15,724 nucleotides of DNA from an uncultured Collinsella sp. Lineage in GTDB: Bacteria > Actinomycetota > Coriobacteriia > Coriobacteriales > Coriobacteriaceae. A program made the translations under genes and the position numbers. This document shows positions 8,516-14,062 of the stretch, in pieces. The notes under the pieces were generated by a model. The model was not told the origin of the DNA and made no database searches. It worked only from the letters and a program-made list of their open reading frames with translations. Numbering within the stretch: position 1 is the first letter of the stretch; each line of letters begins with the position of its first letter. The DNA lies in assembly GCA_900541285.1 (NCBI GenBank), contig UQJA01000036.1, forward strand, positions 1 through 15,724. The letters run 5' to 3'.

Positions 8516-8559
8516 AACGACCCCGGTTGCAGAATATGCAACCGGGGTCGTTTCATTTA
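8516..8559 (+). terminator. Intrinsic terminator of rlmN
   Basis: A perfect 16-bp stem (8516-8531 paired with 8537-8552, core GACCCCGGTTGCA) with the 5-base loop GAATA, followed by a T-rich stretch TTTCATTTA. It starts 38 bases after the rlmN stop codon. Confidence 0.88.
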
Positions 8560-8605
8560 TTGACCTTAATTTTGAATCAGCTGTTATCTGTCCCATGTTT
8601 TACGG

Positions 8606-8651
8606 CCAAAATAAGGGGTCCTTGTCTCATGAATCAGACAAGGACCCCTTA
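8606..8651 (-). terminator. Intrinsic terminator of the rsmG-parA-parB operon
   Basis: A perfect 16-bp stem (8612-8627 paired with 8636-8651, core AAGGGGTCCTTGTCT) with an 8-base loop. On the minus strand it is followed by TTATTTTGG, giving a short U tract. It is 27 bases past the stop codon of the small membrane protein gene. On the plus strand the tail is A-rich, so it works mainly leftward. Confidence 0.85.
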
Positions 8652-8669
8652 AAATATGCTGAGTAATTG

Positions 8670-8681
8670 TTAGGTACCTAA
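8670..8681. repeat. 12-bp palindrome TTAGGTACCTAA, copy 1
   Basis: A perfect palindrome overlapping the stop codon of the small membrane protein gene. An identical copy lies at 12174-12185, and both are preceded by G. No known function is recognised. Confidence 0.6.
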
Positions 8682-8932
8682 TAGCCTACATTTTCCCATT
8701 GGTTGCTAACCCAACCTTGATTAATCTTGGGATTCTTCGTTACCTGAGCAGTACGCATGGCAACATCTTCTGTCATAACATCCATTTTCTTTTTGGAAGT
8801 ATCGACGATATCTTGCGCGCCACGAAGCAAACGACCTCTAAGTTCATCGTCTGTCGCGATCTTATATCCAGCAAAGACACCAGCCGCGATAGTCGTCGCC
8901 AATGCAATCGCTGTTAAAATCTTATTCCTCAT
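8678..8932 (-). CDS. Small single-pass membrane protein (YtxH-like), last gene of par operon
   Basis: 84 aa from ATG 8932, chosen because AAGGAGG sits about 5 bases upstream; an upstream TTG-type start at 8950 would lie inside parB without such a site. Residues about 4-25 (ILTAIALATTIAAGVFAGYKIA) form one hydrophobic helix after a short basic start, so it is a membrane anchor or an uncleaved signal. The remaining 58 residues are polar and mostly predicted helical (DDELRGRLLRGAQDIVDTSKK), as in YtxH-type envelope proteins, ending in NQWENVGY. The gene overlaps the 3' end of parB by 11 bases, so it should be made together with ParB. I do not recognise a specific function. A membrane partner for the segregation machinery is a guess from context only. 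Confidence 0.75.
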   Translation of the reverse strand: MRNKILTAIALATTIAAGVFAGYKIATDDELRGRLLRGAQDIVDTSKKKMDVMTEDVAMRTAQVTKNPKINQGWVSNQWENVGY

Positions 8933-9827
8933 CTTGGCCTCCTTGATCAAACTGAATCATTTCGCCAAGAATACGAGAGAGCTCTTCCTCGTCTTTAAAC
9001 TCAATCTCAATCTTATTCTTTCCACGCGAGCTCTTCACACGCACGTTGGTATTAAATACTTGACGAAGCACACGGGCAGCCTTTTTAAAAGACTGAGGCG
9101 TTGCAGGCCTCGACGTCTTAGGTGTCTCTCCGGCAGAAAACAACGGAGCAAGATTTTCTGTCGCTCTTACGGAAAGGCCCTCTGCAACAACTTTCTCTGC
9201 AAGTCTAATACGCGCGTCCTCATAGGGAACTGCAAGAATCGCACGTGCATGACCAGCAGTAAGTTTGCCCTCAAAAATCATCTGCTGAACTATTTCGGGG
9301 AGATCGAGAAGACGCAGTGAGTTTGTAATTGCAGAGCGTGACTTGCTGACTGCCTTCGACAATGCCTCCTGGGTCATACCGCTGGCATCGATGAGCTGTC
9401 GATAGCCCTTAGCCTCTTCGACAGGATTCAGATCAGAACGCTGAAGATTTTCGATAAGAGCAAGAGCCAGCATCTCTTCATCATTAACTTCTTTAATGAT
9501 GACAGGCAGTTCCTCAAGACCGGCAAGCTTTGACGCCTGGTAACGACGCTCGCCAGCGATGATCTCATAGCCGTTTCCATGCTTCCGGACCAATAACGGC
9601 TGCAAAACGCCATGTTCTTGGATTGACTCGCTCAACTCGCGAAGTTCAGTTTCGTTAAAGTGAATTCGCGGCTGATTAGGGTTAGGAACAATATCCTCAA
9701 TAGGTAGCTTTGTTTCAGATGCGGCATTTGAATCCGACACAGCCGAACCGCCGGTCTCATACTCGGCCTCCGAGACCAAAGCATTGAGTCCACGTCCCAA
9801 TCCGCCACGTTTCTTTACACTAGGCAC
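8922..9827 (-). CDS. parB: Chromosome-partitioning protein ParB (Spo0J family, CTP-dependent clamp)
   Basis: 301 aa. It binds parS, loads as a CTP-gated sliding clamp and works with ParA and SMC to segregate origins. Seen: the basic N-terminal peptide KKRGGLGRGLNAL (5-17), which in the family stimulates ParA ATPase; the ParB/Srx CTP-binding fold with GERRYQA (92-98) and ENLQRSDLNPVEEA (126-139); the helix-turn-helix MTQEALSKAVSKSRSAITNS (151-170); and a C-terminal dimerisation region rich in charged residues (about 245-301). The GTG start at 9827 is preceded by AGAGGTGAT and overlaps the 3' end of parA by 8 bases, so translation is coupled. Three perfect parS sites lie upstream of parA. Confidence 0.96.
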   Translation of the reverse strand: MPSVKKRGGLGRGLNALVSEAEYETGGSAVSDSNAASETKLPIEDIVPNPNQPRIHFNETELRELSESIQEHGVLQPLLVRKHGNGYEIIAGERRYQASKLAGLEELPVIIKEVNDEEMLALALIENLQRSDLNPVEEAKGYRQLIDASGMTQEALSKAVSKSRSAITNSLRLLDLPEIVQQMIFEGKLTAGHARAILAVPYEDARIRLAEKVVAEGLSVRATENLAPLFSAGETPKTSRPATPQSFKKAARVLRQVFNTNVRVKSSRGKNKIEIEFKDEEELSRILGEMIQFDQGGQDEE

Positions 9828-10620
9828 GCTTGATCACCTCTTTTGCAAGGTTCATATATGCTTTTGCACCCTTATTTTGAGGTGCATAGGTAATTACTGG
9901 TTCTCCAAAAGACGGAGCTTCTGAGATTTTAACCGTACGGGGGATTAGCGTCTTAAACGCCTTATCACCAAAGTACGATTGAACCTCCTCAACAACCTGA
10001 TTCGATAATGAAGTACGCGAGTCATACATTGTCATAAGCACACCATAGGTGTCTAAGCCCTTGTTCAGACGTGATTTAACCATCTTCATAGACTCAAGCA
10101 GCTTCGTAACGCCCTCGAGTGCGTAATATTCGCACTGGATCGGAATCAAAACGCTGTCTGCTGCAGTCAAGGCGTTGATAGTAAGAAGGCCGAGCGAAGG
10201 AGGACAGTCAATGAAAATGAAATCGAACTCGTCCTGAATCGGCTCAAGCAAATCTTTGAGGCGGGTTTCACGAGCAATTGCGCTTACGAGCTCAATTTCG
10301 GCGCCTGCAAGCTGAATTGTAGCCGGAATTACGAATACCTTTTTGCAATTGGTATCAAGAATAAGTGATTCTGCCGGCACATCATTCAACAATGCATCAT
10401 AGATGCAGTGATCAAGGTCTTCTTTTTCAATTCCGAATCCACTGGTACTGTTTCCCTGCGGATCAAAATCGACAATCAGTGTCTTACGACCCTGCTCGCC
10501 AAGTGCTGCTGCAAGGTTTACAGCCGTCGTTGACTTACCGACGCCGCCTTTTTGATTGATGATTGCAATGATACGCGTGTCTTTTGCGCTCTTAGAACGC
10601 TTAACGTCGCGAAATCCCAC
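9820..10620 (-). CDS. parA: Chromosome-partitioning ATPase ParA (Soj)
   Basis: 266 aa. A deviant Walker ATPase that binds DNA non-specifically as an ATP dimer and moves ParB-parS complexes; in many bacteria Soj also regulates DnaA. Seen: deviant Walker A KGGVGKST (24-31) with the signature lysine K24, switch I DFDPQGNSTSG (51-61), Walker B FIFIDCPPSLG (134-144), and VKISEAPSFGEPVITY (230-245), a conserved ParA segment. The GTG start at 10620 has AGGAGG about 5 bases upstream. The gene follows rsmG after 134 bases that hold three parS sites, with no terminator between, so read-through from rsmG is likely. I found no convincing private promoter. Confidence 0.96.
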   Translation of the reverse strand: MGFRDVKRSKSAKDTRIIAIINQKGGVGKSTTAVNLAAALGEQGRKTLIVDFDPQGNSTSGFGIEKEDLDHCIYDALLNDVPAESLILDTNCKKVFVIPATIQLAGAEIELVSAIARETRLKDLLEPIQDEFDFIFIDCPPSLGLLTINALTAADSVLIPIQCEYYALEGVTKLLESMKMVKSRLNKGLDTYGVLMTMYDSRTSLSNQVVEEVQSYFGDKAFKTLIPRTVKISEAPSFGEPVITYAPQNKGAKAYMNLAKEVIKRA

Positions 10621-10659
10621 GGTCCCTCCTGGTGTGTATTAAAGCTGTCAAACGGAGGA

Positions 10660-10675
10660 TGTTTCACGTGAAACA
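10660..10675. promoter_or_regulatory. parS site 1
   Basis: TGTTTCACGTGAAACA, an exact 16-bp parS palindrome, extended to 18 bp by A/T on its flanks (10659-10676). It is the ParB loading site, 40 bases before the parA start. Confidence 0.96.
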
Positions 10676-10698
10676 TTCCGATTCGATATCAACCGCCA

Positions 10699-10714
10699 TG
10701 TTTCACGTGAAACA
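10699..10714. promoter_or_regulatory. parS site 2
   Basis: An exact copy of the 16-bp parS palindrome TGTTTCACGTGAAACA, starting exactly 39 bases after site 1. Confidence 0.96.
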
Positions 10715-10737
10715 CTGCAAGTTGTTAGTATCCATTA

Positions 10738-10753
10738 TGTTTCACGTGAAACA
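10738..10753. promoter_or_regulatory. parS site 3
   Basis: An exact copy of the 16-bp parS palindrome, starting exactly 39 bases after site 2 and ending one base before the stop codon of rsmG (10755-10757). Its 18-bp extended form occupies 10737-10754. Confidence 0.96.
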
Positions 10754-10754
10754 T

Positions 10755-11492
10755 CTAGGCAAGCGGATTCTTCTTTGCCATGCCATTTGCACGAGGTAAT
10801 GAAACAGATGCTGGATGACTCTTCTTAAGAACAATGAACTCCCGGTGGCCCAAGCCCTCAGGCAAATCGATTGCGTCATTCAGAAGCAAAGTGAAGCCGC
10901 AAATCTTAGCTGCTGACATGCCGGAAGCAAGCTCATCATCCGAAGGATTGCCCTTGGTGATAACAAATAGACCTCCATCCTTGAGGAACGGAGCCGCATA
11001 CTCAACAAGAATCGGTAGAGGGGCCAGCGCGCGGGCGGTTACGACAGAGAACTGCTTCTTATGGCTTCGAGCATATTCTTCAAGACGATCATGAACGGCA
11101 TGAGCATGTTTCAATCCAAGTGCATGGACAAAAGAATTGACAGCATCAATCTTCTTGCCAACAGAGTCAATATATGTAGCTTTACGATGCGTGGTTATGG
11201 TTAACGGAATACCAGGAAAGCCCGCACCTGTTCCCATATCCAGCAAAGCTCCCTCGGGAGCCTTATTGATATAGGGGAGCAAAACAAGTGAGTCAAGGAT
11301 ATGAAGTACAGCAGCATCTTCTACGTTAAGAATATGGGTAAGATTCGTAGTCTTATTTGTTTCCAGAACCAAATCCAAATGCTGAATACATTTCCTCAGC
11401 TCAACATCAGTTACGCTCAAGGAATACTCTTTGCAATAGGAAGTTAGACGGCTCAACATCTCGTCAGCCTGCTGATCAGTAAGTACTAACAA
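10755..11492 (-). CDS. rsmG: 16S rRNA (guanine527-N7)-methyltransferase RsmG
   Basis: 245 aa from TTG 11492. It methylates N7 of G527 in 16S rRNA using SAM; loss gives low-level streptomycin resistance. Seen: NLTHI (50-54), HILDSL (64-69), SAM motif I LLDMGTGAGFPGIPL (83-97), YIDSVGKKIDAV (107-118), VTARALAPLPILVEY and LFVITKG, all in RsmG order. The TTG at 11492 has AAAGGAG 6 bases upstream. A longer frame to a TTG at 11540 would begin inside the T tract of the jag terminator and has no ribosome binding site, so it is rejected. rsmG leads the rsmG-parA-parB group, as in many bacteria. Base composition is low (about 42% GC in 11161-11220). Confidence 0.93.
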   Translation of the reverse strand: MLVLTDQQADEMLSRLTSYCKEYSLSVTDVELRKCIQHLDLVLETNKTTNLTHILNVEDAAVLHILDSLVLLPYINKAPEGALLDMGTGAGFPGIPLTITTHRKATYIDSVGKKIDAVNSFVHALGLKHAHAVHDRLEEYARSHKKQFSVVTARALAPLPILVEYAAPFLKDGGLFVITKGNPSDDELASGMSAAKICGFTLLLNDAIDLPEGLGHREFIVLKKSHPASVSLPRANGMAKKNPLA

Positions 11493-11498
11493 CGAAAG

Positions 11499-11505
11499 CT
11501 CCTTT
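11499..11505 (-). promoter_or_regulatory. Ribosome binding site that fixes the rsmG start
   Basis: AAAGGAG on the minus strand, 6 bases before TTG 11492-11490. This is the only strong Shine-Dalgarno sequence in the first part of the frame. Confidence 0.75.
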
Positions 11506-11537
11506 CCGACAAAAATCAGTGTATCGAGAACTTTTGA

Positions 11538-11570
11538 CAAAAAAAGGGGACGTGGAAACCACGTCCCCTT
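11538..11570 (-). terminator. Intrinsic terminator after jag
   Basis: On the minus strand a perfect 12-bp stem AAGGGGACGTGG/CCACGTCCCCTT (11559-11570 with 11544-11555) with a 3-base loop, followed by a run of T. It closes the rpmH-to-jag series, 18 bases after the jag stop codon. A TTGTCA just inside its T tract (11540-11535) could be a -35 for rsmG, but the matching -10 (GATTTT at 17 bases) is poor. Confidence 0.88.
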
Positions 11571-11588
11571 AGCATAAGCTCGAGTAGA

Positions 11589-12158
11589 TTATCGAGCAAC
11601 AATCACCACATGGCGATCAGGGTCAGAACCCTCAGAATGAGTATCGACAGCATCATTGCCACGAAGTGCAATGTGAACCAGTCGGCGCTCATAGGCATTC
11701 ATGGGCGGAAGCGAAACACTATTATGAGTGCGGATGGCACGCTCGGCAGCAGACTGAGCCATGGAGGCAACCTTGTCCTGACGGCGGCTCTTGTATCCCT
11801 CGACGTCCACTACAACCGGATACCTAAAGCCAAGCTTGCGGCTCACCAGCAAAGAGAACATAACCTGAAGGGCATCAAGAGTGCGACCATGACGGCCAAT
11901 GAGAACAGCAAGGTCGGGAGCCGTTACATCCAAAATCAGCTCACCCTCGTCGCCCTCATACTCATCGATAGGAGAGTTGGCGGCATCGAAGTGCGAAAGG
12001 ATGGAACGCAGGATGGAAATCGCAACATCGGCAATGGTGTCGAGCTCCTCATCGGTCAGCTCTTCACCAGCCTTGTAGCGCTGTGCAATCTCGGGATAAT
12101 CGCCCGCGACCTGCGGGGCAACCTCCTCAAGCATATCCTCGACGATCTCTTCAGACAT
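11589..12158 (-). CDS. jag: KH/R3H-domain RNA-binding protein Jag (KhpB, short form)
   Basis: 189 aa from ATG 12158, chosen for GGAG 6 bases upstream; a TTG at 12170 overlaps that site and is not likely. It is an RNA-binding partner encoded beside yidC. Seen: an acidic N-terminal helical part (1-65) in place of the full Jag-N domain found in Firmicutes, a KH domain with IGRHG (87-91, the GxxG loop) and LDALQVMFSLLVSRKLG, then an R3H domain ending in MNAYERRLVHIAL with R158-x3-H162. The family (KhpB/EloR) is linked to cell elongation and RNA binding in Gram-positives; the role here is inferred. It follows yidC after 44 bases and ends before a terminator. Confidence 0.92.
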   Translation of the reverse strand: MSEEIVEDMLEEVAPQVAGDYPEIAQRYKAGEELTDEELDTIADVAISILRSILSHFDAANSPIDEYEGDEGELILDVTAPDLAVLIGRHGRTLDALQVMFSLLVSRKLGFRYPVVVDVEGYKSRRQDKVASMAQSAAERAIRTHNSVSLPPMNAYERRLVHIALRGNDAVDTHSEGSDPDRHVVIVAR

Positions 12159-12173
12159 AACGTACTCCAAAAG

Positions 12174-12185
12174 TTAGGTACCTAA
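12174..12185. repeat. 12-bp palindrome TTAGGTACCTAA, copy 2
   Basis: Identical to 8670-8681 and likewise preceded by G. It lies in the 44-base gap between yidC and jag, 15 bases upstream of the jag start, so it would be in the mRNA leader ahead of the jag ribosome binding site. Confidence 0.6.
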
Positions 12186-12202
12186 ATAAGATTTATATCC
12201 CG

Positions 12203-12973
12203 CTACTTCTTCTTGTGCGGGCGCGGCTTCTTCTCTCGACGAGTGACCTCAACCTGCAGCGGCGCGTTCTTAAGACGCTCTTCCTCATCGGCCTTCGCCT
12301 TGTCGATGACCTTCTGCGTCACAAAAATCTGCTGGATAACCTGCCAAGCAGACGAGACGTCGTAGTACAGCAGAACACCAACGGGAAGGCTCCAGCCCAT
12401 CCAAAGCATCATGACGGTCATGACAACGGCCATCATGCGAATGCTCTGGGCCTGCTGACCGGTCTGATTGCGCGACATATAGAGTTGCGGAATCAAGGTG
12501 AGGACGGCGAACAGGATCAGGCAGACCAGCGCTGGCAGCGCGACCATAAAGCCATCGGCAAAGGAAGCGCTCGGCGTGGTGGTCAGATCGGGCAGGATGT
12601 TGAAGAATGAGAACGTGCCCTCGTTAAAGTACTGCGGCAGGTTGCGCAGAAGCGTGAACAGGGCGATAAGGATGGGCATCTGAATCAGAAGCGGCAGGCA
12701 GCCAGACAGCGGATTGAACTTATTCTCGCTGTAGAACTTCTGCATCTCCTCGGCCTGACGCTGGGGATCGTCGGCGTAGCGCTCCTGGATCTCGAGCATC
12801 TTGGGCTGCAGCACCTGCATGCGAGCCGTCGACTTGGTCGACTTGAGCATGAGCGGCGTCAGCAGCAGACGGATGATGACCACCAGGATGATGATGGACA
12901 GGCCCCAGTCGACCGCAAAGGTCTGGATGAGCTTGAGCAGCTCGAAAAGGATGTTAACGATCCAATCCCACAT
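12203..12973 (-). CDS. yidC: Membrane protein insertase YidC/OxaA
   Basis: 256 aa. It inserts and folds proteins in the cytoplasmic membrane, alone or with SecYEG. Seen: a first transmembrane helix at about 20-42 containing the conserved hydrophilic-groove arginine R35 (IIRLLLTP), the cytoplasmic C1 hairpin (44-86: KSTARMQVLQPKMLEIQERYADDP), a second helix with CLPLLIQMPILIALFTLL (92-109), further helices at about 141-163 and 178-218 with the WSLPVGVLLYYDVSS segment, and a basic C-terminal tail RREKKPRPHKKK that probably touches ribosomes. There is no lipobox, as is usual for short actinobacterial/clostridial forms. GGAGG lies 9 bases before the ATG. It sits between yidD and jag in the standard order. 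Confidence 0.96.
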   Translation of the reverse strand: MWDWIVNILFELLKLIQTFAVDWGLSIIILVVIIRLLLTPLMLKSTKSTARMQVLQPKMLEIQERYADDPQRQAEEMQKFYSENKFNPLSGCLPLLIQMPILIALFTLLRNLPQYFNEGTFSFFNILPDLTTTPSASFADGFMVALPALVCLILFAVLTLIPQLYMSRNQTGQQAQSIRMMAVVMTVMMLWMGWSLPVGVLLYYDVSSAWQVIQQIFVTQKVIDKAKADEEERLKNAPLQVEVTRREKKPRPHKKK

Positions 12974-13002
12974 GTAAGTTTTCCTCCGATAGCGAGTGCC
13001 CG

Positions 13003-13227
13003 CTAGGGCACAGGGTCATAACCGCCGACGTGCAGGGGATTGCAGCGAGCGATGCGCCTCACGGCAAGCCAGCAGCCTCTCAAAACACCGTGCTTCTCAA
13101 TCGCCTGGACGGCGTATTGCGAGCACGTTGGGTAATAAATGCAGGCGTCAGGCAATAAGGGCGAAATAACCTGTTGATATATGCGAATAGGAGCGATGGC
13201 AACACGTCGCAAAACGTGATTGCTCAT
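13003..13227 (-). CDS. yidD: Membrane protein insertion efficiency factor YidD
   Basis: 74 aa, normal for the family. Seen: an amphipathic N-terminus (RRVAIAPIRIYQQVISPLL), the signature CIYYPTCSQYA (29-39) and RRIARCNPLHVGGYDPVP (57-74), with three conserved cysteines. It is a small peripheral membrane protein that aids insertion by YidC; the exact mechanism is not settled. The ATG overlaps the rnpA stop as ATGA (4 bases), so translation is coupled; yidC begins 29 bases later. Confidence 0.95.
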   Translation of the reverse strand: MSNHVLRRVAIAPIRIYQQVISPLLPDACIYYPTCSQYAVQAIEKHGVLRGCWLAVRRIARCNPLHVGGYDPVP

Positions 13228-13562
13228 CGCTCCTCCCCGGCAACGCCGGCGCGCTTCATAAGCGAACGCAACGCCTTGTCCATCTCCTGCGGCGAGGAAA
13301 TCCTCGTCTTGGGAGTTGCAAACAAGATGATGTCATAACCCGCAACGGGAAATCCGCAGCTGCGGGCGGCCTCGCGCATCACACGCTTAGATCGGTTGCG
13401 CACGACGGCACAACCGAGTCGCTTAGCACCAACGAAGGCGACCCTTCCGGAGCCGCCTTCGCCAACCGATTCACATATGGTCATTCGAATCAGAGGGTGA
13501 TTGAAACGACGCCCCTGACTGAACACATGCTCGAAATCTTGCCGAGACTTAATAGTCTTCAT
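13224..13562 (-). CDS. rnpA: Ribonuclease P protein component
   Basis: 112 aa. The protein subunit that helps RNase P RNA cleave tRNA 5' leaders. Seen: the N-terminus KSRQDFEHVFSQGRR (5-19) and the RNR signature VGAKRLGCAVVRNRSKRVMREA (44-65), the most conserved part of the family, then YDIILFA and a C-terminal helix KALRSLMKRAG. The ATG is 20 bases after the rpmH stop. No clear Shine-Dalgarno sequence is seen before it, so it probably depends on translation from rpmH. Confidence 0.95.
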   Translation of the reverse strand: MKTIKSRQDFEHVFSQGRRFNHPLIRMTICESVGEGGSGRVAFVGAKRLGCAVVRNRSKRVMREAARSCGFPVAGYDIILFATPKTRISSPQEMDKALRSLMKRAGVAGEER

Positions 13563-13582
13563 GCGAGATGTGTGTATCGCTG

Positions 13583-13717
13583 CTAGACAGTGAGACGCTT
13601 GCGGCCCTTGGCGCGGCGACGGGCGAGCACGGCACGACCACCCTTGGTGGCCATACGGGCACGGAAGCCATGGGTCTTGGCACGCTTACGCTTATTAGGC
13701 TGATACGTACGCTTCAT
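13583..13717 (-). CDS. rpmH: 50S ribosomal protein L34
   Basis: 44 aa, MKRTYQPNKRKRAK at the start and KGRKRLTV at the end, the universal L34 pattern with almost every third residue Lys or Arg. The ATG 13717 has AGGAGG 8 bases upstream; an upstream in-frame extension to 13777 does not resemble L34 and is rejected. It is the first gene of the rpmH-rnpA-yidD-yidC-jag series and is driven by the promoter at 13790-13819. Confidence 0.97.
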   Translation of the reverse strand: MKRTYQPNKRKRAKTHGFRARMATKGGRAVLARRRAKGRKRLTV

Positions 13718-13743
13718 CTTAAGTTCCTCCTGCTGCATTTCGA

Positions 13744-13765
13744 GTGTCCGCGGGAGCGCGGACGC
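13744..13765 (-). other. Hairpin in the rpmH mRNA leader
   Basis: GTCCGCG-GGAG-CGCGGAC (13746-13763) forms a 7-bp GC-rich stem with a 4-base loop, extended by two more pairs if a T-G wobble is allowed. It lies about 17-20 bases before the rpmH Shine-Dalgarno sequence. There is no T tract, so it is not a terminator. A role in mRNA stability or L34 feedback is possible but unsupported. Confidence 0.5.
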
Positions 13766-13777
13766 AGATATAGACAC

Positions 13778-14062
13778 GTGAGCTTGAAGATTGTAGGGAA
13801 ATCAATGTTCAAATGTCAAGAAATCAAAGGTAAAAGGTTGCGTAGTTCACACGGTTCCCCCATAAGCCAAGCTCGATTTAGCGGCGCCTGGCAACTTTTC
13901 ACGATATTTCATCGAGTTTTCAACAGGTCATGTTGGCAATGTTGAGAACTTTTCGCCCATTTTCCAAAGTTTTCAACAGGTTTTGAAAAGTTGTCGAAAG
14001 ATGAGAAACATTGCACGGTGAGCTACTATTTGTTCGAAACCTTTTGAAAGATTGCGAGCGGC
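13778..14062. other. Probable oriC region (or its left half) between divergent rpmH and GHKL-dnaA genes
   Basis: 285 bases without a gene. GC is 42% in 13921-13980 and 37% in 13981-14040 by direct count, against 65% in 14161-14220. It holds TTTTCAACA at 13917-13925 and 13970-13978 (plus) and TTCTCAACA at 13948-13940 (minus), which differ by one or two positions from the DnaA-box form TTWTCCACA. CAACTTTTC-type motifs also recur at 13892-13900, 13946-13954 (GAACTTTTC) and 13993-13985 (minus). Genes diverge from it in the manner expected at an origin, and rpmH-dnaA intergenic regions commonly contain oriC. No perfect TTATCCACA is present, so the assignment is tentative. Confidence 0.55.
13790..13819 (-). 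promoter_or_regulatory. Sigma70-type promoter of the rpmH operon
   Basis: On the minus strand a perfect -35 TTGACA (13819-13814), an 18-base spacer, and -10 TACAAT (13795-13790). Transcription would begin near 13783, giving a leader of about 65 bases that includes the hairpin at 13744-13765. Confidence 0.82.

Noticed and set aside
8757..9320. A 187-codon plus-strand frame across the small membrane protein gene and parB
   Set aside because: Antisense to parB and the small gene, both of which have strong ribosome binding sites and motifs.
10641..10656. TTGACA on the minus strand (10651-10646) as the parA promoter -35
   Set aside because: A -10 at 16-18 bases would fall on the ribosome binding site and shows no TATAAT-like sequence.
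11493..11540. Extended rsmG N-terminus starting with TTG at 11540
   Set aside because: The start lies in the T tract of the jag terminator and has no Shine-Dalgarno sequence. TTG 11492 has AAAGGAG 6 bases upstream.
13718..13777. N-terminal extension of rpmH
   Set aside because: L34 starts universally as MKRTYQP; the extension crosses the leader hairpin and the ribosome binding site.
13776..13781. CACGTG near the rpmH promoter as another parS core
   Set aside because: Only the central six bases match; the flanking TTT and AAA arms needed for parS are missing.
14024..14029. TACTAT as the -10 of the GHKL-dnaA promoter
   Set aside because: No -35-like hexamer at 16-18 bases upstream and no extended -10; too weak to list.
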